A program made the position numbers and the translations under genes. This document shows positions 7,955 through 16,907 of a DNA stretch of 64,000 nucleotides, in pieces. Within the stretch, counting starts at the first letter, position 1. Every line of letters starts with the position of its first letter. Under the pieces are notes generated by a model, which was given only the letters and a program-made list of their open reading frames with translations, did not search any database and was not told the origin of the DNA. The DNA is from Mycobacterium sp. URHB0044 (GTDB lineage: Bacteria; Actinomycetota; Actinomycetes; Mycobacteriales; Mycobacteriaceae), in assembly GCF_000620625.1 (NCBI RefSeq), contig NZ_JIAW01000001.1, positions 744,001-808,000 on the forward strand, given 5' to 3'.

Positions 7955-9499
7955 ATGACCTCATCAGCAGAGCAGTCAACCCGAGCCCAACCGAAACTAC
8001 GGCGGTCGCTGGCGACGTGGGCGGCGATCTCACTCTCGGTGGCCGCGATGGGCGCCAGCCTCGCGATCAACATCAACCCGCAGGGCGCTGGTGCGACGGT
8101 GGGGCGGGCAGTACCGCTCACCTTCGTCCTCGCCACGGTGGGTGTGCTTCTCGTCGCCTACGGATTCGCCAGGGTCTGTAGCAGACTCAGCCACGCCGGC
8201 TCCGTCTTCGGCCTGACCGGCGTCACCATCGGTCCACGCGCCGGCGTGGTGGCCGGGTGGTCGCTGCTCGGTGCCTACCTCAGCTTCATGCTGACCACGT
8301 CGATGACCGCCGGGATCTTCGGTGCCGAATTCCTGCGCGGGTTGGGCATTTACGAGACGACACCCGGCATCGTGCCCTGGATCATCGCACTGGTCGCCGT
8401 GGGCATCGCGACGCTGTTGGCCATCTCCCCGGTGAAGAAGTCGATGGCCACGCTGCTGTGGGTGGAGATCGTGACGACAGCGGTGATCGTCGTCATCGCC
8501 GCCGTCGTCGTGTTCAGGGTGACGGAGGGGAATGCGCCTGGTGGACAACGGTTCACGCTGGACATGTTCACGGTGCCGCCGGAGATATCGACGAGCACGC
8601 TGTTCCTGGGCATCGTGTTCGGCTTCCTGTCCTTCGCGGGTTTCGAGGCCGCCGCCGCGCTCGGCGAGGAAACCACCAACCCGAAACGAGCAATCCCGAT
8701 CGCGATCTTCGGCGTTGCACTCTTCGGCGGCCTGTTCTACATCATCGGCACGACCGTGGAGATGCTCGGCTTCGGCACCGACGCCGCCGGGGTCGACGCC
8801 TTCTCCAAGTCGGCCTCGCTGTTCGGCACGCTCGGCGAACAGTACGTCGGACCCGTGGTCGGCGACCTCGTCACGCTCGGCACGGCAATCTCCGCGATGG
8901 GTTGCGCACTGGCGACCGCCGTGGCGGCGTCGCGACTGTTGTTCGCGCTCAATCGCGGTGCGTTCGAACGCCGCGGTTTCACCAAGGTCTCCGCCAAGTC
9001 GGGAACGCCGATCTCGGCGACGCTGTTCGTGTGCGGGCTGGCCGCGGCCATCATCGTGCTGATGCGCGTCGCGATCACCGACACGGCCTTCAACCTGTTC
9101 GCTTGGTCCGGCACCGTCGGCACACTCGTGCTGTTGGTCGCCTACGCGTTGTTCTCCGTCGGAGCCTGGTACTACCTGTGCGTCCGGGCGCCCCGGCACG
9201 GACATCCCGCGGCGAAGCTCGACTACGTGATCCCCGTACTGGCAGTCGGCGTCATCGCGTACACCATGTTCCGCAACGTCGTACCGTGGCCGGCCACCAC
9301 TCCCGGCCGCGCCAACATCGTCATCGCCGCGATCTGGGTGATCGCCATCATCGTCGTCATCATCGCCGCTCCCAAGACGACTCGCAGGATCGCGGAATCG
9401 TTGAGCCGCGACGAGGGACTGTCGACCGAGGCCGGCTACCTGGCCACCGCGGTCGAGGAGGTCGAGGAGCACCTGCACACGGCCCGGCAGCCGCGATGA
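7955..9499 (+). CDS. APC-superfamily permease
   Basis: A 514-residue integral membrane protein with about 12 hydrophobic segments, from a cytosolic N-terminus to a hydrophilic C-tail of about 40 residues. The loop GEETTNPKRAIP near residue 220 is characteristic of amino acid-polyamine-organocation permeases. The ATG at 7955 is preferred because GGGA lies just upstream; the ATG at 7946 is possible. The stop overlaps the mutarotase-like start (ATGA). In this operon it is the probable importer of the pathway substrate, which, given the family and the downstream aminotransferase, may be an amine or amino acid derivative of a polyol or sugar (inference). Confidence 0.88.
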   Translation: MTSSAEQSTRAQPKLRRSLATWAAISLSVAAMGASLAININPQGAGATVGRAVPLTFVLATVGVLLVAYGFARVCSRLSHAGSVFGLTGVTIGPRAGVVAGWSLLGAYLSFMLTTSMTAGIFGAEFLRGLGIYETTPGIVPWIIALVAVGIATLLAISPVKKSMATLLWVEIVTTAVIVVIAAVVVFRVTEGNAPGGQRFTLDMFTVPPEISTSTLFLGIVFGFLSFAGFEAAAALGEETTNPKRAIPIAIFGVALFGGLFYIIGTTVEMLGFGTDAAGVDAFSKSASLFGTLGEQYVGPVVGDLVTLGTAISAMGCALATAVAASRLLFALNRGAFERRGFTKVSAKSGTPISATLFVCGLAAAIIVLMRVAITDTAFNLFAWSGTVGTLVLLVAYALFSVGAWYYLCVRAPRHGHPAAKLDYVIPVLAVGVIAYTMFRNVVPWPATTPGRANIVIAAIWVIAIIVVIIAAPKTTRRIAESLSRDEGLSTEAGYLATAVEEVEEHLHTARQPR

Positions 9500-10467
9500 A
9501 CATCGACGACAACTGGACCTACCACGGCCTGCGGGTGGTGCGGCTGGAGAACAAGCACATCGCTCTCGACGTCCTTCCGCAGCGCGGCGCCAACATCTTT
9601 CGGGTACTGGACAAGCACCGCGACATGGATCTGCTGTGGAAGTCGTCGCGCGTGACACCTCATGTCGCGGCCGTGCACGCCGACTTCGACGACCACTGGG
9701 CGGGTGGTTGGGATGACGCCTTCCCCGGCGGACGAGCCAGCCGCAACCGCTACGGTGACCTGCTGCCGTACATGGGTGAGGTGTGGACCGCCCCCGCCGA
9801 CTATCGAATGCACGCCAGCGCAGACGAAGTCAGCCTCACCACCACGGTGCGGACCCCCATCACACCTGCTGAACTAACCCGCACGATCACCCTGCGCGAC
9901 GACGAACAGCACTTCACCTTGAGCTACGCGCTGCGCAACATCGGCACGATGCCCTTCGACTACAACTGGGGCGTCCACCCGAGCCTGGCCATCAGGCCCG
10001 GCATGCGGTTCGACATCCCGGCCACCACGGGCCTCGTCGACGAGGCCGGTGGCGAGCGGCTCGGACTCCCCGGCGACGAATACGACTGGCCCGAACTACG
10101 CGGGCACGACCTGCGGCGCGCCGACGACATCGACATCGGTGCGTTCGCGTTGCACTACCTGACCGGGCTGACCGCCGGCTGGGTGGCGGCCACCGACGTC
10201 GCCGACCGACGTGGCTTCGGGCTGTGCTTCGACCACGACTTGTTTCCCGTGGTGTGGTTCTGCCTCGTCTACGGCGGATGGCGCGGATACCAGCAGGCGC
10301 TGATCGAACCGTGGACCGGCTACCCGAGTCCGCTGGAGGGCGCCGTCGCCGCAGGCCGCGCCCGCCTGCTCGCTCCCGAGGAAAGCCAGACGACCGAGGT
10401 CGTCGCGGTCCTGTACGACGGCGTCGAGACCGTGACGGAACTGCACCCCGACGGAACGGTGCGGTAG
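9496..10467 (+). CDS. aldose 1-epimerase-like (galactose mutarotase superfamily) protein
   Basis: A 323-residue protein whose beta-sandwich pattern fits the galactose-mutarotase superfamily: early LPQRGANIF, a central NWGVHPSLAI segment carrying the likely catalytic His, and a late LIEPWTGYPS strand. Family members interconvert sugar anomers or bind carbohydrates. Translation is coupled to the permease (ATGA overlap) and the stop abuts the following AKR gene. In this setting it would supply the correct anomer to the dehydrogenase (inference). Sugar specificity is not readable. Confidence 0.75.
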   Translation: MNIDDNWTYHGLRVVRLENKHIALDVLPQRGANIFRVLDKHRDMDLLWKSSRVTPHVAAVHADFDDHWAGGWDDAFPGGRASRNRYGDLLPYMGEVWTAPADYRMHASADEVSLTTTVRTPITPAELTRTITLRDDEQHFTLSYALRNIGTMPFDYNWGVHPSLAIRPGMRFDIPATTGLVDEAGGERLGLPGDEYDWPELRGHDLRRADDIDIGAFALHYLTGLTAGWVAATDVADRRGFGLCFDHDLFPVVWFCLVYGGWRGYQQALIEPWTGYPSPLEGAVAAGRARLLAPEESQTTEVVAVLYDGVETVTELHPDGTVR

Positions 10468-11487
10468 ATGGCACACGACACCCCGGTCCAGCTGGGCCGG
10501 ACCGCACTGACGGTCACCGCGCTCGGGTTCGGGGCCACCGCGATCGGCGGCATGTACACCGAGGTCAGCGACGACGCCGCGCGCGAAACCGTGGCAGCGG
10601 CATGGGATGCCGGCCTGCGCTACTTCGATGCCGCCCCGCAATACGGGCGTGGCAACGGCGAGGTGCGCCTGGGCCGCGGCCTTGCCGGATACCGCCGCGA
10701 CGACTACGTGCTGTCCAGCAAGGTCGGCCGGCTGCTGCGTGCCGACGCGCCGCCTCATCCCGACGACTTCGACTCGACGGGCCGCCCGTACGACGCCGGG
10801 GCACCCGACGTCGCCACGGTGTACGACTACTCCCGCGACGGCGTCCTGCGGTCCATCGAGGAAAGCCTGGCGCGGTTGGGCACCGATCGCCTGGACGTCG
10901 TCCTCGTCCACGATCCCGACGACTACGTGGACGAGGCGCTGGCGACGGCGCTACCCACGCTCATCGAGCTACGGGAGCAGAAGGTCGTCACCGCGATCGG
11001 GGCGGGCATGAACCAGACCGCGGCGCTGGAACGGTTTGCCCGCGAGTCGGATCCCGACATGTTCCTGCTCGCGGGCCGCTACACCTTGCTGGAACAGACT
11101 GCGCTGCAATCCTTCCTGCCCCTGTGCGAGCAGCGCGGCATCGCCGTCGTCGCCGGCGGTGTGTTCAACAGCGGCCTGCTCGCCGACGCAGGCCCTGGTG
11201 CCCGCTACAACTACGACCCCGCCCCGCCCGATCTCATCGCACGCGCGCAGCGGCTTGCGGACGTCTGCCGGCGGCACGACGTGCCGCTCAAGGCTGCGGC
11301 GCTGCAGTTCCCCATAGCCCATCCCGTCGTCGCCGCGGTGCTCACCGGAGCCCGCAGCAGCGCCGAGATCACCGAGAACGTGGCATTGTTCGATCTGCCG
11401 ATCCCCGACGAGCTGTGGCTAGACCTGAAGGCGGAACGGCTCCTGGCCGACACCGCCCCGACGCCCGCCGCAGGCGCGGGACGGTGA
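10468..11487 (+). CDS. aldo/keto reductase, L-fucose/D-threo-aldose dehydrogenase type
   Basis: A 339-residue aldo/keto reductase barrel. FDAAPQYGRGNGEVRLG near residues 50-66 holds the catalytic Asp and Tyr, SSKVGR near 80 the Lys, and LVHDPDD near 145 replaces the usual H-containing strand. The sequence pattern (GFGATAIGGMY, DAAPxYG, SSKVGRLL) resembles NAD(P)-dependent aldose 1-dehydrogenases that oxidise aldoses to lactones. It starts immediately after the mutarotase-like stop. The following gene encodes a lactonase-type amidohydrolase, so an oxidative non-phosphorylative sugar route is likely (inference). Confidence 0.83.
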   Translation: MAHDTPVQLGRTALTVTALGFGATAIGGMYTEVSDDAARETVAAAWDAGLRYFDAAPQYGRGNGEVRLGRGLAGYRRDDYVLSSKVGRLLRADAPPHPDDFDSTGRPYDAGAPDVATVYDYSRDGVLRSIEESLARLGTDRLDVVLVHDPDDYVDEALATALPTLIELREQKVVTAIGAGMNQTAALERFARESDPDMFLLAGRYTLLEQTALQSFLPLCEQRGIAVVAGGVFNSGLLADAGPGARYNYDPAPPDLIARAQRLADVCRRHDVPLKAAALQFPIAHPVVAAVLTGARSSAEITENVALFDLPIPDELWLDLKAERLLADTAPTPAAGAGR

Positions 11488-12329
11488 CGATCGTCGACGC
11501 CCACCACCATCTGTGGGATCCCGACGTCGGGGAATACCCCTGGATGACGGGTGACTTCGCGGTGTTGCGGCGCCGCTACGACTTCGACGACTTGGAACCC
11601 CATCTGGTCGCCAATGACGTCACCGCCACGATCGCCGTGCAGGTGCGCGCCGATCTGGACGAGACGGCGGACCTGCTCGAGTTGTGCTCGCGGACAACGG
11701 CGATCGTCGGCGTGGTCGGCTGGGTCGACTTGACGTCACCGCGCGTCGGCGCCCAGATCGATGCGTTGCGCGCAGGCCCGGGGGGCACGCATCTGGTCGG
11801 GTTGCGGCACGCCGTCGCCGACGAGCCGGACCCGCATTGGCTGCTCCGCACCGACGTCGACGCTGGGATGCGGGAACTGGTCGGCCGCGGCCTGACCTTC
11901 GACCTCGAGATCACCGCCCGTGAACTGGCAGCCGCCACTGCGCTGGTCCGCCGTCATCCGAAGGTCCGCTTCGTCGTCGACCATGGCGCGAAACCGCCCG
12001 TGGCCAAGGGCTGGTCCCACGATTGGGCCGACGGAATCTCGGCCCTCGCTCGCAACCGCCACGTGTGGTGCAAGCTGTCGGGCCTTGCCACCGAGGCGGC
12101 ATGGGCGGCGTGGACTCCTGCTGATCTGCAGCCCTACGTCGACCACCTGCTCGGTGTCTTCGGCGTCCAACGACTGATGTTCGGATCCGATTGGCCGGTC
12201 TGCGAGCTGGCCTCCACCTATGGCGGCGTCGTCGCCGCGACCGGGCGTTGCCTGGCCGCGCTGAACGACGACGAGCGGCGTGACGTGTTCTGCCGCAATG
12301 CCTTGCGCTTCTACCGACCGCCTGCATGA
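11484..12329 (+). CDS. amidohydrolase family 2 protein, probable sugar lactonase
   Basis: A 281-residue TIM-barrel hydrolase starting at GTG 11484, which overlaps the AKR stop (GTGA). The N-terminal metal motif DAHHHLWDP (residues 5-13) and the C-terminal MFGSDWPVCE are those of L-fuconolactonase and related 2-pyrone/sugar-lactone hydrolases. Following an aldose dehydrogenase, it would open the aldonolactone to the sugar acid. It is soluble and of normal length. The actual lactone is unknown. Confidence 0.83.
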   Translation: MTIVDAHHHLWDPDVGEYPWMTGDFAVLRRRYDFDDLEPHLVANDVTATIAVQVRADLDETADLLELCSRTTAIVGVVGWVDLTSPRVGAQIDALRAGPGGTHLVGLRHAVADEPDPHWLLRTDVDAGMRELVGRGLTFDLEITARELAAATALVRRHPKVRFVVDHGAKPPVAKGWSHDWADGISALARNRHVWCKLSGLATEAAWAAWTPADLQPYVDHLLGVFGVQRLMFGSDWPVCELASTYGGVVAATGRCLAALNDDERRDVFCRNALRFYRPPA

Positions 12330-12342
12330 GAGGAGAGCAGTG

Positions 12343-13617
12343 ATGACCAACCCCACCTCGACCCAACGGGGCCTTCAGCAGCGGGCGTTACGAGCACTGG
12401 CCGGGGGTGTCAGCAGCAACACCCGGCTGCTCAACCCGCACCTCATCGTCGAGCGGGCCAGCGGTTGCCGGCTATGGGACGCCGACGGCACCGAGTACGT
12501 CGACTACCTGCTCGGGCAGGGCCCCAACTTCTTGGGGTACGCCCCGCCTCGCGTCGTGGAGAAGGTCGTGGCTGCTCAACGCGACGGCATCATCTACGCC
12601 GCCACCCACCGCCGCGAGATCGAAGCCGCCGAACGCATTCTCACGGTCCTGCCATGGGCCGATCAGCTCCGGTTCGGCAGCTCCAGCAGTGAGATGATTC
12701 AGGCCGCCATGCGCATCGCCCGCAATGCCACCGGCCGGCGCAACGTGCTGCGCTTCCACGGCCACTACCACGGTTGGTTCGACAACATCCAGATCCGCTC
12801 CGAAGGCGCACGGGCCGAGCCGGGAAGCCTCGGCCAACTGCCCGACGCCCTAGATCCCACACTGACCATCGAGTGGAACGACCCGCAGGCCTTCGCGACG
12901 GCGCTGAGCGAGTACGGCGACACGATCGCCGCAGTCGTCATGGAACCGATGATGCTCAACGCCGGGGCCATCATGCCTGCCGAAGGCTACCTGGACCAGG
13001 TGCGCGACGCGTGCACTCGTCTCGGCATCGTGTTGATCTTCGACGAGACCATCTCCGGGTTCCGGGTGTCGCTGGGCGGTGCGGCCGAACGCTTCGCTGT
13101 CACACCGGATCTCGCGGTGTACGGCAAGGCGATGGCGGCCGGCTGGCCCTGCGCCGCGCTGGTCGGGCGACACGACTTGTTCTCCGACGTGGCGACCGGC
13201 GCCCTCACCCACGCGGGCACCTTCAACGGCAACACCATCGCCACCGCCGCCGTGCTGGCGTCGCTCGACGAACTCGAGGACGGCAGCGTCTACCGCCACG
13301 TCGAATCGGTCGGTACCGCGCTCATCGACGCCCTCACCGCCCTGCTGGACCACCACGGCGTACCGATCCGAATGCAGGGCCTGCCCATGGCCTTTCACGC
13401 GCGATTCGATTCCGGCACCGAGCCCGTCACGCGGTACGCGCAGCTGCAGGCCATCGACGGTGACCGCTACGGCCGCTTCGCGGCGAAACTGATCGCCTCC
13501 GGAATCTGGGTGGCCTACCGCGGCATCTGGTACGTCTCTGCGGCGCACACCACCGCCGACGTGGACGAGACCGTCAAGCGCTTCGACGCCGCCCTGTCGG
13601 ACCTGAGCACCGTCTAG
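12343..13617 (+). CDS. class-III PLP aminotransferase, glutamate-1-semialdehyde-aminomutase-like
   Basis: A 424-residue fold-type-I PLP enzyme: GSSSSEMIQAA phosphate-binding region near 112-122, HGHYHGW near 139, IFDE at 232-235 (Asp234 pairs with the PLP ring) and the Schiff-base Lys at 262 in VYGKAMAAG. AGGAGAG stands 5 nt before ATG 12343; earlier in-frame codons lie inside the upstream gene. Although HemL-like, its place in a catabolic operon argues for a transaminase acting on an amino sugar, amino-alcohol or hydroxypyruvate/serine-type substrate rather than haem synthesis (inference). It is the last gene of the operon; its TAG overlaps the convergent gene's stop in CTAG. Confidence 0.85.
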   Translation: MTNPTSTQRGLQQRALRALAGGVSSNTRLLNPHLIVERASGCRLWDADGTEYVDYLLGQGPNFLGYAPPRVVEKVVAAQRDGIIYAATHRREIEAAERILTVLPWADQLRFGSSSSEMIQAAMRIARNATGRRNVLRFHGHYHGWFDNIQIRSEGARAEPGSLGQLPDALDPTLTIEWNDPQAFATALSEYGDTIAAVVMEPMMLNAGAIMPAEGYLDQVRDACTRLGIVLIFDETISGFRVSLGGAAERFAVTPDLAVYGKAMAAGWPCAALVGRHDLFSDVATGALTHAGTFNGNTIATAAVLASLDELEDGSVYRHVESVGTALIDALTALLDHHGVPIRMQGLPMAFHARFDSGTEPVTRYAQLQAIDGDRYGRFAAKLIASGIWVAYRGIWYVSAAHTTADVDETVKRFDAALSDLSTV

Positions 13618-14345
13618 GCTAGCAGCGACGCGAGTTCCGCCTTGGGCACCGAAACCCGGTGTGAGCCATTGTTGTCGACGATCACCTGGTCCTGGGCGAA
13701 GAAGAAGAGCACCGCGTCGTCGGTGAGCGCGAAGTTCTGGTAGGTGCGCTCGCTGAGGTCGTTCACGACGGAGCCCGGTTTCTGCAGTTCGCGCAGGACG
13801 ATCGGGTTCAGCGTCTCCAGCGGTTGGGTGCCTGGCTTGAACAGCGTGTCGAACGTGATCGCGGCGTGCTTGGCGAGGTTGTAGTTGAGCGCGTCGAACG
13901 ACGTGTTCGGGTGGCCCTCGTGGGCGAGGCCGGCGTCAGACTGCACCTTCAGCACCAGGGTCCGGGTGCCGGACTCCGGTGTGCCCGAGGAATACGACGT
14001 CGCGGTCACGGTCTTCTCGTACGGCCGGCCACGAGCAGGCTGCCCGAATTGCGCGACCCAGTCGATGAACGAGTCGTATTCCTGCCTCAGGACATCCGAC
14101 AGCGACTGCTGATCCGGGTAGTCGACGGGAAATGTCATGTCGACCACGTAGGTGGGGGTTGCGGCGTGGACGCGGCAGGTCTGGTCAGCGTCGACCGTTC
14201 CGGCGAGGTCGGCACACGCCGACTGTGCGGCGGGCGCGGCTGAGGTCGAGGTGCTCGGTTCTGCCGTGCTCGATGGGCCGCAGGCCGTCGCCACGACGAA
14301 CGCCGCGGCAGCGGTGAGTGCGATCAACGCCTTTCGTGTGCTCAT
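13614..14345 (-). CDS. DUF3298/MPT64-like exported lipoprotein
   Basis: A 243-residue exported protein. A lysine-containing N-terminus and hydrophobic stretch lead to a Cys at residue 22 (VVATACGP, a plausible but not ideal lipobox), followed by a Ser/Thr/Ala/Pro-rich linker. The remainder has the pattern of mycobacterial DUF3298 (RsiV-like) proteins such as MPT64: a strand motif with FPVDYPD, then FDTLFKPG and FFFAQDQV in the C-terminal half. Four genes in a row on this strand code for secreted proteins. Function unknown. Confidence 0.8.
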   Translation of the reverse strand: MSTRKALIALTAAAAFVVATACGPSSTAEPSTSTSAAPAAQSACADLAGTVDADQTCRVHAATPTYVVDMTFPVDYPDQQSLSDVLRQEYDSFIDWVAQFGQPARGRPYEKTVTATSYSSGTPESGTRTLVLKVQSDAGLAHEGHPNTSFDALNYNLAKHAAITFDTLFKPGTQPLETLNPIVLRELQKPGSVVNDLSERTYQNFALTDDAVLFFFAQDQVIVDNNGSHRVSVPKAELASLLA

Positions 14346-14364
14346 GTCGAATCTCGTTCCGGCG

Positions 14365-14871
14365 CTAGGCCTGTGGAGTCACGGGATGGACCTGCAGACC
14401 GCAGGTGTCGATCGTGACCGGGATGGTTGTCGCATCGCTGGTGTTGGGTGGAATGACCTGGAGGTCGGTGTAGGTCGGGCAAGGGTGATCGGCATCGCCC
14501 TGGTCGACGGCGGTGCCCTCGACGACGGCGTACGCCGGTTGCGATGCCGCCAGCGTGACGACCGGAGGCTTCTCGGTTTGCACACCGCCCATGTAGCCGG
14601 ACAGCGTCCAGTCGGCGTGGAGCAGCGGTCCGCCTGCGCCGGAGGAGACTCCGGGATAGCCGGTGAGCGTGCACGGCGTGGCACCGGGAGCCAAGCTGAA
14701 GACCAGCAGCACCCGACGATGTCCGGCGGCCGCCTGCTCGCCGCCGTTGGTCACCTGTACGTGCCCGGGCGAGCAGGCCTGCGGTCGTTCGGCGTGTGCG
14801 AGCGCGGGCAGGGCTGTCGTGGCGCACACGATGAGTGCGAGCGGAACCAGCTGGCGGACAATGCGGTTCAT
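14365..14871 (-). CDS. secreted DUF4232-type protein
   Basis: A 168-residue protein with a clear Sec signal peptide (hydrophobic core about residues 8-22, cleavage near AHA at 24-26). The mature part has four Cys residues that could form two disulfides, and the segments CTLTGYPGVS, DQGDADHPCP and LQVIPP typical of the actinobacterial DUF4232 domain. It sits 19 bases downstream of... its own operon neighbour at 14875 (same strand, 3 bases upstream) and 19 bases before the DUF3298 lipoprotein gene, suggesting one transcript. Function unknown. Confidence 0.8.
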   Translation of the reverse strand: MNRIVRQLVPLALIVCATTALPALAHAERPQACSPGHVQVTNGGEQAAAGHRRVLLVFSLAPGATPCTLTGYPGVSSGAGGPLLHADWTLSGYMGGVQTEKPPVVTLAASQPAYAVVEGTAVDQGDADHPCPTYTDLQVIPPNTSDATTIPVTIDTCGLQVHPVTPQA

Positions 14872-14874
14872 CGT

Positions 14875-16131
14875 TCATGCCCCTTCCGGGAAGAGGATCG
14901 CCTCGGTGACGCCGCCACCGTTGACAGTTCCGCCGAGCAACAAGGTGGAGGTGTTGGCCGCCGGGTCGTAGGACACCAGACCGGTACCGCCGCCGCAGTC
15001 CAGGTGGCCCTCGAGGATCAACTTGTCACCGGTCGCCCCGGTGACGAACACGCTCTGCGACATACCGGGAACGTCCACTCGCGTGACGTGGCCGTCGGGA
15101 GTCAAGCGCGACAGGAACGCGGTGCCGCAGGCTCCGGCCGACTGGAGGAACGTGCCGCTGGGCAGCTTCCACGCGAGCCCTTCGGCGATGCTGGAGCCGA
15201 AGCCCGGATCGTCGCCCTGGCCCGAGTTGAGCGCCGTGAGCGCCGTCGGCGCCGCACCGTCGATCGGCACCGTCCAGAGTTGACTGCCGGAGCCTTGCTC
15301 GGGCGAGCAGGCCGCGAGAACCACGGTGGGTGCCCACCACCTCATCGGTGCGCAGTCGGCGTTGGCCATCGGCGTCGGCAGTGTCCGAATGATCCGTCCG
15401 TCGTTGCCGACCACCACCAGGCTGTCGTCGCTGCGCGGTACGACCTCGTTTCCGAGGTTGGCGGTCCCGAGGACGAGCTGCGTGCCATCGGGCGACGCGA
15501 GGTAGCGGCCGCTGAACTGGCCTGCTCCGCCGAGGTCCTCCGTCGGGTAGGTCTGTTGCACGTCGCCGGTGAAGTCGATTCGCTTCAGGGTGCCGGGTTC
15601 ATTGCCGTTGAAGCTCGTCGAAACCAGCAGCGCTTTGCCGTCGGGCCGCGTGTAGCGGGCGTAGCCCCCGGCGGGGATGAGGGTCTGCTCGCCAGTGTGC
15701 AGGTCAACCGAGATGGCCTTGGCGCCGCCGGTGAACAGTGCCCTGCTGCCGTCGCCCGACCAGTCCGTCAAGTCGAGGTTCGCGGCCGCACCCGAGAAGG
15801 TGGTGATCGCGTAGCGGTTGGCTGCCGGGTCGACGAGGAACAGCGTCGTGGCAGCAGTGTTCGGATCCGGCTCGCCGGGGGCGCGCTCTTCGCCGGGCCG
15901 GTGTGCGATGGCGGGGCTCCAGGTGGCGAGTGTCCAACCGGGGCCGACGTCTTCCCATGGCACGTCGTTGATGGCGGCCTCCACACCGCGAGCGGCGGCG
16001 GGTGCGACCGGCGCTGCCGAGCTCGACGGTGCTTGCAACGCAGGGGGATTGGCCGTCGTCGAGCAACCGGCCAGCAACGTCGCGATGACGGCGACGCCGA
16101 CCTTCGCGAGTGTGCGAGGCGTGTGGTTCAT
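14875..16131 (-). CDS. lipoprotein with beta-propeller-like repeats
   Basis: A 418-residue lipoprotein with lipobox LLAGCS (Cys23). After a Ser/Pro/Ala-rich spacer, repeated segments of about 45-50 residues contain SxDGxxxL/DGTxLV signatures (for example WSGDGSRALF, RPDGKALLV, SPDGTQLVL), as in TolB/WD40-like propellers. Several Cys residues in the second half could form disulfides in the cell envelope. No catalytic motif is visible; a binding or scaffold role is more likely than an enzyme. It is part of the run of exported proteins from 16.7 to 13.6 kb. Confidence 0.78.
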   Translation of the reverse strand: MNHTPRTLAKVGVAVIATLLAGCSTTANPPALQAPSSSAAPVAPAAARGVEAAINDVPWEDVGPGWTLATWSPAIAHRPGEERAPGEPDPNTAATTLFLVDPAANRYAITTFSGAAANLDLTDWSGDGSRALFTGGAKAISVDLHTGEQTLIPAGGYARYTRPDGKALLVSTSFNGNEPGTLKRIDFTGDVQQTYPTEDLGGAGQFSGRYLASPDGTQLVLGTANLGNEVVPRSDDSLVVVGNDGRIIRTLPTPMANADCAPMRWWAPTVVLAACSPEQGSGSQLWTVPIDGAAPTALTALNSGQGDDPGFGSSIAEGLAWKLPSGTFLQSAGACGTAFLSRLTPDGHVTRVDVPGMSQSVFVTGATGDKLILEGHLDCGGGTGLVSYDPAANTSTLLLGGTVNGGGVTEAILFPEGA

Positions 16132-16214
16132 GCGGATGTCCTTCTCGTGGTCTGCTGGTGTATCTCGTGGCTACAGTGCGCCGTGCGGCTTGGATGATTC
16201 TTGGAGCGACGGGG

Positions 16215-16697
16215 TCAGGGGCCGATGCGACCGACGGCAGCCTTGGCGAGCTGCTTCAGCGAATCGCACGACGGCGTGTACCAACCGGTGACCCGGTAGA
16301 GCCGTCCACCACTCAGTGAGACGACCAGCGTGGTGGACGGCGGCGTCGTCGTCGGCTCGATCACGCAGTGCGCCTTGACGCCAACGCCCTCGATGGGGGT
16401 GGCGTTCGCGGGCGCGACCGGGAAGGTGCCGGACAGCTGCAGTTCGGACGTCATCCCGTTGTCCCCGATTCCCCTGCTGTAGCCGCAAGACATTTCGCCG
16501 GCATCGGATTGATCGTCGTGCGGCGAGGTGGTGACCGGGCCGCCCAGAACGGCGGCGGCTTCGTCGGCGGTGACCCAGTCGCACGGCTGGAGCGCGACCG
16601 GAGTCGCCACCGGTGCATCGGACGTGGTGGCGGAGCACCCCGCGGTCAACAACGCTGCGGCGAGCAGCGCGAGCGTCGTGGCTCTCGTCGTCGTCAT
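16215..16697 (-). CDS. DUF3558-like lipoprotein
   Basis: A 160-residue lipoprotein with lipobox LLTAGCSA (Cys20). The mature part begins with PCDWVTADEAAAVLGG, the characteristic opening of mycobacterial DUF3558/LpqN-like proteins, and has conserved Cys residues in MSCGYS, AHCVI and PSCDSL. ATG 16697 starts directly before the signal peptide; ATG 16715 would add six residues. First gene of the leftward exported-protein cluster and divergent from the atpE paralogue. Function unknown. Confidence 0.78.
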   Translation of the reverse strand: MTTTRATTLALLAAALLTAGCSATTSDAPVATPVALQPCDWVTADEAAAVLGGPVTTSPHDDQSDAGEMSCGYSRGIGDNGMTSELQLSGTFPVAPANATPIEGVGVKAHCVIEPTTTPPSTTLVVSLSGGRLYRVTGWYTPSCDSLKQLAKAAVGRIGP

Positions 16698-16860
16698 TGC
16701 GCGTCCATCCGTCAAGGTCGCCGCGGAGTGCGGCGCTCGTGGGGCCAGTGAATGGCGTCGGGGTTGCTACCGATCCCAAGAAGAGAGTGCCGACAGATTA
16801 GCTGCGACGTGTTGCTGGCGTTGCCCTTTCGTTGACGTTGGGGCTATGCAAACGGCGCAC

Positions 16861-16881
16861 GTAGTACTACATTTGGTAGTA
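16861..16881. promoter_or_regulatory. dyad operator upstream of the atpE paralogue
   Basis: Two overlapping dyads: the perfect palindrome GTAGTACTAC (16861-16870) and TACTAC-N5-GTAGTA (16865-16881). TACTAC/GTAGTA arms resemble operators of BlaI/MecI-type winged-helix repressors. The site ends 26 bases before the atpE ATG. A TTGACG hexamer at 16832-16837 lacks a good -10 at standard spacing, while TACATT (16868-16873) inside the dyad could act as one, so the operator probably covers the promoter. Confidence 0.5.
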
Positions 16882-16907
16882 GGCAACGGAGCCGTGGAGG
16901 TGTTCAA

